Below, piece by piece: positions 32,993 through 40,535 of a DNA stretch of 64,000 bases. Within the stretch, counting starts at the first letter, position 1, and each line of letters begins with the position of its first letter. The notes beneath the pieces are model-generated. The model worked only from the letters and a program-made list of their open reading frames with translations, did not search any database and had not been told where the DNA came from. This DNA comes from UBA6170 sp034429975 (GTDB lineage Bacteria; Chloroflexota; Anaerolineae; Anaerolineales; Anaerolineaceae): positions 1 to 64,000 of the forward strand of contig DAOUFM010000064.1 of NCBI GenBank assembly GCA_034429975.1, given 5' to 3'. A program made the position numbers and the translations under genes.

Positions 32993-33021
32993 ATTATCCA
33001 ATCCTTTAGAACGAATGTCAA
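32993..33021 (-). promoter_or_regulatory. Strong promoter of the cyclase/GNAT operon
   Basis: Perfect TTGACA (33016-33021) and GATAAT (32993-32998) with 17-nt spacing on the minus strand. Transcription would start near 32986 and produce a leader of about 175 nt before the cyclase ATG. Confidence 0.78.
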
Positions 33022-33095
33022 GCAAAAAATTCATATTTCAGATATGATCTTAATCCCATTTTATCTGATCAAGTATGGTTTAATAATAACTATCC

Positions 33096-33998
33096 ATGAC
33101 GATTACAAACCTGATTCAAAATGACGCAATTATCGGAAAAATCGCTTTGGAATTTTTTCTCCAAACTGGTGTAGTACAGGTTTGGGGCATCACTTCCAGT
33201 GGAATTTTTCTTGGCATCCCAAAGTCAGTACTTTTTTTAACCAATTCTCCGTACTTTGGGCCAGTTAATATCGTTATGAACAAACCATTGCCATCATGGT
33301 GGAAAAAGGGTGATCTTGTTGAAATAATCAAAACAGGCTCAATGCTCCAATTTATTCATCGCTCCAGGCAATGGGTTTTACAGATCAAACAGATTTGGGA
33401 AACCCCTGAAAAACCTGATTTTGATATCCCATCCACAGAACAATTAACACGAATGCTGCAAGCAGCTCAACAATTCAATGTATTAAAAAACAATGAAGGT
33501 TTTACTTCCTTACTATTACCAATCATTCGTCAGGAATGTCAAATTTTCTTAGAAGACGAGTGGCTCGTCAGGAGTTGGGAAACGATCAATTTATTAAAAA
33601 CAGCTTTAATTCAACAAAACCTTGATCTGTCACTTCATTATGCCAGTCTATTGATTGGCTCCGGGAAAGGATTAACCCCCTCCGGAGATGATCTCCTGAC
33701 CGGGTTAGTCTTTCTTCGAAATCGCTGGTTTCCTCAAATTGAATGGTTGGCTGCCTTCGAAGATCAACTTTCGAATTATTTTAAGGAAAAAACAACCGCC
33801 GTAAGCGCAACTTTATTTGACTGTGCCCGACAGGGTGAAGCGGATGCCCGTATTCAGGAGATGTGTGATGTCCTGATGAATTCAACCATCCCATTCAGGC
33901 AACAAGTGCTCGAATTAGCCCGCTGGGGAAATTCTTCCGGAGCAGATATCTTTATGGGTTTCCTGGTCGGGCTGCTTAGTTTCTCAAATCCTATGTAA
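33096..33998 (+). CDS. DUF2877 protein (AllH-like)
   Basis: 300 residues, soluble. The signature GSGKGLTPSGDDLLTGLVF near residue 190 is diagnostic for DUF2877; a second conserved block GADIFMGFLVG is at the C-terminus. In enterobacteria the DUF2877 protein AllH (YlbF) works with AllF (FdrA) and AllG in oxamate carbamoyl transfer during anaerobic allantoin use; those partners are absent here, so the function is open. No good ribosome site is visible before the ATG. It is divergent from the cyclase-family operon, a possible functional link. Confidence 0.78.
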   Translation: MTITNLIQNDAIIGKIALEFFLQTGVVQVWGITSSGIFLGIPKSVLFLTNSPYFGPVNIVMNKPLPSWWKKGDLVEIIKTGSMLQFIHRSRQWVLQIKQIWETPEKPDFDIPSTEQLTRMLQAAQQFNVLKNNEGFTSLLLPIIRQECQIFLEDEWLVRSWETINLLKTALIQQNLDLSLHYASLLIGSGKGLTPSGDDLLTGLVFLRNRWFPQIEWLAAFEDQLSNYFKEKTTAVSATLFDCARQGEADARIQEMCDVLMNSTIPFRQQVLELARWGNSSGADIFMGFLVGLLSFSNPM

Positions 33999-34007
33999 AG
34001 GACCTGA

Positions 34008-34556
34008 ATGTCTACAGAAAATTACTCTAAACTAAATTGTCCCATATGTCAGAAATCGGATCAGACCATCCTGATGGAGGATTTGTATTTTGCAATTATC
34101 CATGGAGATAAAGATCTTCTCTCAGTATATGGAATGGATTCAGCAAAGACGAAAAAAATCCTGGCAGAAGTAAAACCGCCAGCTTTAGAAAAGCTGCCAA
34201 TTTGGTTAATTATCAAACCGGATCTCCTGGTTATTTTTTTTGTTCTGGCTTTAATGATTATTTCACTTTCATTTATTAATATCTCGTTCGAGTCTTTCTA
34301 TAAATCTCTTTGGCTGCCTGCGATTGTATCTTTAGCTTATCTGGTTTTTCGACCCAGGATCAACCAGTATTTTAGAGATCAACGGGAGAAACGTAATCAG
34401 GAAATAAAAGCAGCTCGCTTAGCAGTCGATCGGTGGTTGACATTCTTTGTTTGTTTACGAGATCAAGTAGTATTCAATGGGCATTTACATTACCAATTCC
34501 CAATAAGCGACACCCAAAAACAACTGAATAAAATCTTAAAACAGGAAATGGAATAA
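34008..34556 (+). CDS. Two-helix membrane protein with N-terminal CxxC, function unknown
   Basis: 182 residues, starting 9 nt after the DUF2877 gene, so in the same transcript. The N-terminus has one CPIC pair, without a visible second Cys pair. Two adjacent membrane helices lie at about 72-92 and 100-120, followed by a basic cytoplasmic tail. Not recognised. A terminator follows. Confidence 0.65.
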   Translation: MSTENYSKLNCPICQKSDQTILMEDLYFAIIHGDKDLLSVYGMDSAKTKKILAEVKPPALEKLPIWLIIKPDLLVIFFVLALMIISLSFINISFESFYKSLWLPAIVSLAYLVFRPRINQYFRDQREKRNQEIKAARLAVDRWLTFFVCLRDQVVFNGHLHYQFPISDTQKQLNKILKQEME

Positions 34557-34562
34557 TTTTTT

Positions 34563-34608
34563 AAATAAAAAGAGGATTTCTATCTTCCAGGAATCCTCTT
34601 TTTTATTT
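34563..34608. terminator. Bidirectional terminator after the DUF2877 unit
   Basis: A/T-flanked stem: AAATAAAAAGAGGATT left arm and a matching AATCCTCTTTTTTATTT right arm, loop about 13 nt, between convergent genes. Confidence 0.85.
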
Positions 34609-34617
34609 AATTTGTTT

Positions 34618-35958
34618 TTACTCTTCTTCGATTTCTATCGCCCGTGCGTGCATTTGCTCCCGCAATATTTTCGAATCCCGCGGATATGCCCAATAGAATA
34701 AACTGAATAAAACAGCACAAATAATCCAGGGGAATGGAATGGTCCACAAAAGGGCATTATCCAGTCCAATCTTATCAGCAATCACCCCGGCAAAGTACGC
34801 CACGAAAGCTGAAAACCCACTTTCGATAAATGTTACCATTGCAAAGGCAGTACTACGTAATTCCGGCGGAACTGCCCCTTGCATCATAGGTTCTTTTGCT
34901 CCTTTACCCGGCCAGCTAATAAATAAAGCCGTAATCAGACATAGAATAAAAAATTTTCCAAATGCCCAGTTTTCTGTTTGTGTGAATAAAATATATGTCA
35001 AAGGTATTCCCACAATAATCGAAAACTGACCGATGGCCGTTCGCCCATATTTTGGGCTTTTAGCTTCTGCCCAATCACCAATAAATCCACCGATCACATT
35101 CGAAGCCGCTGTGCCCACCACAATCCCAGCAAAGGCAACAGTAGCCAAAGACTCCGTCATGCCACGGATGTTGACCATCCAGGTGATTAAATACAACCCC
35201 ATCACCACCCATGGCATCGTCCCAGCCAACCCCTGAGCGATTGCCACCCAAATGGTCGGGATTTTCAGCACTTTCGGGATATCGCTGAGTTGAGCTTTAT
35301 ATTTAGCCGATTCTTCCGCTGTGATGATACCAGCCAGCTCTGGTTCCGAAGCCCCGCGTACCGGTTCATCGACCATGAACCAGATCACAAACCCAGAGAT
35401 TACACTAAAAAGTCCCAATGAAATAAAGCCCCACCGCCACAGTGTTGGAGTTGCCAGCAGACCTAAGCCTAACGTGCCAACAACAATTCCCATGACACCA
35501 ATGGCTTCCAGAATTCCCAGGGCTCTACCGCGTTCTTTCGGTTCAAATGCGTCTGACATAATCGAGAAGGTAGCCGGCATCAGACATCCCAACCCAATTC
35601 CGGATATCGCCCGAATGACCAGAAGCTGCCCGAAATTTTGGGTCAATCCACAAATAGCTGTCCAGATACCCCACAACCCGGTGCCAATTAAAATTACCTT
35701 TTTTCGCGAATAACGATCAGCGGCATAACCCCAGAAAGGTGCACTAATTGCCTGGAGAATACTACGAATGGTGCCAATAGTACCCAGGTTTGTATAACTT
35801 AACCCCCATAAAGTCTGTAAGGTCGGGAATAAAACGGAAATAATTTGCCCCTCGCCCTGATCAATAAAATAGCCAAAAGATAAAGCATATAAAGTTCGCC
35901 AGCGGCTTCTTTTCTTCGCTGGTTTTTCAGTTGATTTTGCAAAGCTTTCTATCGCCAT
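34618..35958 (-). CDS. MFS transporter (Spinster-like)
   Basis: 446 residues with 12 predicted membrane helices and a long central loop. The MFS signature appears as GYAADRYSRKKVILIG between helices 2 and 3, and a RAISGIGLGCLMP helix 4. The N-terminal half resembles Spns-type carriers. The substrate is not predictable; lone gene with no operon partner. Confidence 0.88.
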   Translation of the reverse strand: MAIESFAKSTEKPAKKRSRWRTLYALSFGYFIDQGEGQIISVLFPTLQTLWGLSYTNLGTIGTIRSILQAISAPFWGYAADRYSRKKVILIGTGLWGIWTAICGLTQNFGQLLVIRAISGIGLGCLMPATFSIMSDAFEPKERGRALGILEAIGVMGIVVGTLGLGLLATPTLWRWGFISLGLFSVISGFVIWFMVDEPVRGASEPELAGIITAEESAKYKAQLSDIPKVLKIPTIWVAIAQGLAGTMPWVVMGLYLITWMVNIRGMTESLATVAFAGIVVGTAASNVIGGFIGDWAEAKSPKYGRTAIGQFSIIVGIPLTYILFTQTENWAFGKFFILCLITALFISWPGKGAKEPMMQGAVPPELRSTAFAMVTFIESGFSAFVAYFAGVIADKIGLDNALLWTIPFPWIICAVLFSLFYWAYPRDSKILREQMHARAIEIEEE

Positions 35959-36123
35959 AACATCTCCTCAAATTCAGCCTTTGGTTAGAAAAGCAGAGGT
36001 TTCACTCTTCCGGGAAGTAATGAATTCTAGAAAAATGATTTCCAATTGTCAAGCTATTTCAATCAGGAAGTTCGTCCCTTTACCGAGAATGGAAAAGAAT
36101 GGGATATTGTGTAAAATGAAGGC

Positions 36124-38178
36124 ATGATCCTGAGGCGTTTTCCTTATCCTACCTTTCGAAGAATGCGGCATGTCGCTATTGTCTGGTTAATTGAGACAAT
36201 TACCCTCTACCTCTTAGGCCGTTGGCTGCCAGGCTTGTACATTTCCAGCGAGTTTGATGCCTTTTTGGCAGTCGCATTAATTGGGTTATTAAATGCCATC
36301 TTGAGGCCAATTATTCTTCACTTCACGATGACAATTACTGTTTTAACATTAGGTTTATTTTCGTTTTTAATTAATATCGTAACCGTTTTATTAGCTGCTT
36401 ATATTTTGCCAGGCTTTAGCTTTACGGATTATCCCTCCGTCATTTATGTTGTCCTGGGAATGTCTTTTGTCAATATACTCGCTTCGAACCTGCTTTCATT
36501 AGATGAAAATGATTCTTATTATCGGGCAGTGATTCCCAAAATAAAACCAAAGAATCCTCCGGCCGAAAAAGAAAAAGAAGCCGGTTTGGTTATTTTAGAA
36601 ATTGATGGGCTTTCCTATCCAATTATCCATAAAGCCATTCAATCCGGTTATATGCCTACTTTGCAAAGTTTATTAGCCACTGATTATCAAATCCACCCCT
36701 GGAATTGTGGGCTCCCTTCTCAAACCTCTGCCAGTCAATTGGGGATTTTATATGGTGAAAATGACAATGTCCCGGCTTTTCGCTGGTATGAAAAGGAAAA
36801 TAAAAAATTATTCATTTCCAACCACCCCAGTGATACAGAAATGATTGAGCAAAGATACAAAAACAATGAAGGCTTATTGCAAATCAATGGCTCTAGCATA
36901 GGCAATATGTTCTCAGGCAATGCGGAGAGAGCGATCTTAACCATCAGCAAACTTTCAGAACTTAGAAAACTTCCGGGCAGAAGCGGATATTTTTACAACT
37001 TTTTTGTTAACCCATATAACTTTATTCATACCTTATTATTATTTCTTCTGGAATTTTTGCGGGAATTCTATCAATCAACCCGGCAGATCCTTGACCGAAA
37101 AAAACCTCGCATCCGGCGCACTTTACTATTTGCTTTCGAGCGGGCACTTTCGGCTGTTGTTGCGCGGGAATTAACCACCCACCTGCTGATTGAAGATATG
37201 TTTCGTGCCTGTCAAACAATTTATGCCACCTATTTTGGGTACGACGTTGTCGCCCACCATACCGGCGCATCCAGCCCTGGTTCCCTCACCACCTTACGGG
37301 ATATTGATAAACAAATTCAGCGGATAAAAGATGCCGCCACTCAAGCCCCGCGAGCCTATGAAATTGTCCTTTTGTCTGACCATGGTCAATCGCAAGGCGC
37401 CCCATTTCAACAACAATTCGGCCTCTCTCTGCTGCAATTAATTCAGAAAATACTAAAAGAACAATACACCATTGTCGAAACGGGTGCTTCTGAAGAAACA
37501 AAAGGCTATGTCAACTCCTTGTTACAAATTGCCTTAGCACCATATAAAAAACTTGACCAAACAGCCAAAAAACTTTATACCCAGTACAAAAAAGAGAACG
37601 GCAATTATTTATATTTTGATCTACCCCAACAAGAAGTCCCTTCATCAGATGTCGTCCTGTGCCTTTCTGGCAGCATGGCGATGCTTTATTTCACTGGTTA
37701 TCAGAACAGGTTGCTGTTGGAAGAAGTGGAAAAACTATTCCCCAATTTCATTGAATCTTTGGTCTGCCATCCTGGAATTGGTTTTATCGCTATTGATTCA
37801 TTGCTGAATGGTCCGGTTGTTATTAATGAACATGGTTTATTCTATCTTACCCAAAAAGATTATGAGGGTCAGAACCCGCTTCGCATCTATGATGAAACGG
37901 CTGCTGACCAATTATTGAAACTTTTCTCCTACACCAACGTTGGCGATCTGATCATTCAAAGCCGTTATGACCCTCAAACCAATCAGATATCTGCTTTTGA
38001 AAATCTTTTGGCCCATCATGGCGGAATCGGAGGGGATCAAACGCACGCCTTTATCATGCATCCAAAGAAATTAGCTTTTAAGGATGGTGTGAATGATGCG
38101 ACAAAAATGTATAGCCTTTTAAAGAGCTGGCAGTTTCAATTATTCATTCTAGATGTACAACCAGAAAAACAACCCTGA
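36124..38178 (+). CDS. Membrane protein: holin-IV-like domain fused to alkaline-phosphatase-like domain
   Basis: 684 residues. Residues about 10-125 contain four membrane helices of the phage-holin-family-4 type (LLNAILRPIILHF, LGLFSFLINIVTVLLAAY). After a short linker, residues about 150-670 form an alkaline-phosphatase superfamily domain: VILEIDGLSYPII (first metal Asp), PSQTSASQLGILYG (nucleophile region) and VLLSDHGQSQG (second metal site), then a final HHGGIGGDQTHAF motif (third site). This suggests a membrane-tethered phosphodiesterase or phosphatase. The catalytic face cannot be determined from sequence alone. Confidence 0.8.
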   Translation: MILRRFPYPTFRRMRHVAIVWLIETITLYLLGRWLPGLYISSEFDAFLAVALIGLLNAILRPIILHFTMTITVLTLGLFSFLINIVTVLLAAYILPGFSFTDYPSVIYVVLGMSFVNILASNLLSLDENDSYYRAVIPKIKPKNPPAEKEKEAGLVILEIDGLSYPIIHKAIQSGYMPTLQSLLATDYQIHPWNCGLPSQTSASQLGILYGENDNVPAFRWYEKENKKLFISNHPSDTEMIEQRYKNNEGLLQINGSSIGNMFSGNAERAILTISKLSELRKLPGRSGYFYNFFVNPYNFIHTLLLFLLEFLREFYQSTRQILDRKKPRIRRTLLFAFERALSAVVARELTTHLLIEDMFRACQTIYATYFGYDVVAHHTGASSPGSLTTLRDIDKQIQRIKDAATQAPRAYEIVLLSDHGQSQGAPFQQQFGLSLLQLIQKILKEQYTIVETGASEETKGYVNSLLQIALAPYKKLDQTAKKLYTQYKKENGNYLYFDLPQQEVPSSDVVLCLSGSMAMLYFTGYQNRLLLEEVEKLFPNFIESLVCHPGIGFIAIDSLLNGPVVINEHGLFYLTQKDYEGQNPLRIYDETAADQLLKLFSYTNVGDLIIQSRYDPQTNQISAFENLLAHHGGIGGDQTHAFIMHPKKLAFKDGVNDATKMYSLLKSWQFQLFILDVQPEKQP

Positions 38179-38247
38179 ATTTCTCATAAGGTCATGACAA
38201 TCAAAATGAAATGTCTGATTACGGTATAATTCTGCTCTGGAGGAGCC

Positions 38248-38694
38248 TTGGAAAAAATTCGTATTGCCAAACTTGACCCAAATGCAATCATCCCTACCCG
38301 GAAACATCCCACTGACGCGGGGTTGGATCTCTATGCAAACGCTGCTTTCATAATTCCTCCTCATTCTGTTGGGATTGTAACCACTGGCATTACCGTGGAA
38401 ATTGAGAGTGGGTTTGTTGGCCTTCTGAAACCAAAAGGACGAAATGATCACCTCTTAGGCGCCGGGGTTGTTGATGCTGGCTATCAGGGAGAAATCCTGG
38501 TAAAAATCGTTAACACAAAGCAAATGCCTTTAAAAATTAAACCGGGGGATGCCATCGGACAATTGGTCATTCTGCCGGTCTTCACGCCGCGAGTACTGGA
38601 AGTATCACTGGCTGAAATCCACCAGGATAACTCATCGCGCGGAAATACAGGTGGTATCATGAATCAACATCAAACTAAGGAAATGAAGCCATGA
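38248..38694 (+). CDS. dut: dUTPase-family protein (dut) with atypical motif II
   Basis: 148 residues, the usual length. Motif I HPTDAGLDLYA, motif III GVVDAGYQGE and motif IV GDAIGQLVI are good; motif V is a short SSRGNTGG. Motif II, normally GRSSLA or GRSGLA, reads KGRNDHLLG, with the Ser residues that contact the phosphates replaced. The start is TTG at 38248 with GGAGG (38239-38243) upstream; no ATG is available. It could still hydrolyse dUTP, or act on a related nucleotide. Overlaps the next gene by 4 nt. Confidence 0.8.
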   Translation: MEKIRIAKLDPNAIIPTRKHPTDAGLDLYANAAFIIPPHSVGIVTTGITVEIESGFVGLLKPKGRNDHLLGAGVVDAGYQGEILVKIVNTKQMPLKIKPGDAIGQLVILPVFTPRVLEVSLAEIHQDNSSRGNTGGIMNQHQTKEMKP

Positions 38695-39461
38695 AAGGTA
38701 TCCGGACTCTCAACCTGCTTTCTCTGCTAGCTGCAATCCTTGTCAGTGCTTTAGCCAATATCCTGCCGATCAATCATGTTCATACAGGTGAAATCTGGGA
38801 TTCTTTTCATGCCATGTTTGCTCCTGAAAAATTTGTATTTGTTATATGGATCGTTATTTATTTAACCCTATTAGTTTTTTCAATCTATCAGATAATGCCA
38901 ACACAAAAAAACAATGAACGTCTCAACCGGATTGGGATCTGGTTTATCCTGGCAAATGTTTTCAACGGTGGATGGATCTTTGCCTGGCATTTTTATCAAT
39001 TCGGATTAGCACTTATTCTAATGGTAGGACTGCTTGTCTCTCTTTTAGTTATCTACCAGCGATTAAAAATTGGCTCTGGCAAAATGAATCCCAATGAGCG
39101 CTGGTTGGTAGACCTGCCATTTAGCCTTTATCTCGGATGGACTTCTGTTACCCTCGTTATGAATAGTGCTGCGCTTTTATTAGATCTAAACTGGAGCGGT
39201 TTCGGAATTAGCGAAAGTGGTTGGACAGTTGCAGCTATTATCCTGCTAATAATTCTGGGTGTTTTAATAGCCATTAAAAAATCTGAAGTTTTTTATCCCC
39301 TGGTTATTATCTGGGCATTCATTGGCATTGCAGTTAACGGGAATGGAAATACAATCGTTACGATGTCAGCCTGGGTTGGAGCTGCCCTGTTATTGATAAT
39401 TATCGTGATTGCCCGGGGATCCCTTCGCAGAAAACAATTAATTGATCGTTATAAACGCTAA
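38691..39461 (+). CDS. TspO/MBR-like membrane protein
   Basis: 256 residues, about eight hydrophobic segments. The segment APEKFVFVIWIVIYLTLLVF matches the FxPPxWxFxxxWxxLY pattern of TspO helix 2, and NVFNGGWIFAWHF resembles the Trp-containing later helix. It is longer than classical TspO (about 160 residues), closer to the extended tryptophan-rich sensory family. Ligand unknown (porphyrins or lipids in relatives). ATG overlaps the dut stop codon. Confidence 0.65.
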   Translation: MKGIRTLNLLSLLAAILVSALANILPINHVHTGEIWDSFHAMFAPEKFVFVIWIVIYLTLLVFSIYQIMPTQKNNERLNRIGIWFILANVFNGGWIFAWHFYQFGLALILMVGLLVSLLVIYQRLKIGSGKMNPNERWLVDLPFSLYLGWTSVTLVMNSAALLLDLNWSGFGISESGWTVAAIILLIILGVLIAIKKSEVFYPLVIIWAFIGIAVNGNGNTIVTMSAWVGAALLLIIIVIARGSLRRKQLIDRYKR

Positions 39462-39494
39462 AAAACCAAAACTTCTCAATATTTTGTAGAAAAA

Positions 39495-39517
39495 CTCAAT
39501 TTTTTTCATAAATTGAG
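39495..39517. terminator. Weak hairpin after the TspO-like gene
   Basis: CTCAATTT (39495-39502) and AAATTGAG (39510-39517) are perfect arms with a 7-nt loop; no strong T tract follows on the plus strand. It may still end the dut unit. Confidence 0.35.
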
Positions 39518-39606
39518 CTTAACTAATAATTTTCTAATGGAAGAATTTTAAAAAAAGTAGTACATTAATGGATGATTTTTTCCATTCTTAAACTTTGGGA
39601 GGAAGA

Positions 39607-40527
39607 ATGATTGAAATTATTGATCTATCAAAATCATATGGAGCATTGCAGGCTCTCCAATCAGCATCACTATCCATTCAGCAGGGTGAAATCGTAGGCC
39701 TACTTGGCCCTAATGGCGCTGGCAAAACAACATTAATGAAATTGATTACAGGTGTTTTGGAACCTGACAGCGGAACAGCCACATTAAGCGATTGGGACAT
39801 TGTAAAAGATCGTGAGAAAGCTCAGACCATCATAGGCTATCTTCCAGAAAATGCACCGTTGTATCCGGATCAGACCATTCAGGATTATTTATTGATGATG
39901 GCACAATTGCGGGAAATTGACCCTGACCGTCAAATTTCTGCGGTGGTGGATGCCATCCATGCGGTTAATCTTGATCAGGTTGTTTCTCGCCCGATCGGAC
40001 AACTCAGCAAAGGAATGCGCCAAAGAGTAGGGCTGGCTCAGGCTATCCTGCATAAACCTGAAATTTTAATTTTGGATGAACCTACCGTTGGGTTAGATCC
40101 TACCCAAATTATAGAAATTCGCCAATTAATAAAGAATCTCGCCAAACACAGCACTGTTTTATTTTCTACCCATATCTTATCCGAGGTCGAAGCACTTTGT
40201 GACCGGGTGGTTATGATTATGAATGGCAAAATTAAAGCTGATTCGAAATTATCCGATCTGGCGAATACTGATAATGCATTATTAATTTTGGAAAAAGATC
40301 AACCGGAAACAATCAAGCTTTTAAAACAAATTTCCGGAGTTGTTGATGTCCGGAAAGAAACGAATTTAAACAACTATCCTTGTTATTCCATCGAGGCTCG
40401 ACCCAATTCAGATATTACTCCAAAAATTTATAAACTAGCTGTAGAAAACAATTGGCCGGTGCGGGAATTGCGAAAAGATATTCATACACTGGAATCAATA
40501 TTCAACGAACTAGCAATTGCTGACTGA
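39607..40527 (+). CDS. ABC transporter ATP-binding protein (GldA-like)
   Basis: About 307 residues. Walker A GPNGAGKTT, signature LSKGMRQRVG, Walker B LILDEPTVGLDP and the H-loop TH are all in order. The C-terminal 80 residues form the small domain found in ABC-2/GldA ATPases. GGGAGGA (39597-39603) selects the ATG at 39607 over a start slightly upstream. It heads a three-gene unit with a combined permease/GldG gene and a DUF4340 gene. Confidence 0.92.
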   Translation: MIEIIDLSKSYGALQALQSASLSIQQGEIVGLLGPNGAGKTTLMKLITGVLEPDSGTATLSDWDIVKDREKAQTIIGYLPENAPLYPDQTIQDYLLMMAQLREIDPDRQISAVVDAIHAVNLDQVVSRPIGQLSKGMRQRVGLAQAILHKPEILILDEPTVGLDPTQIIEIRQLIKNLAKHSTVLFSTHILSEVEALCDRVVMIMNGKIKADSKLSDLANTDNALLILEKDQPETIKLLKQISGVVDVRKETNLNNYPCYSIEARPNSDITPKIYKLAVENNWPVRELRKDIHTLESIFNELAIAD

Positions 40528-40535
40528 GGTGCAGA

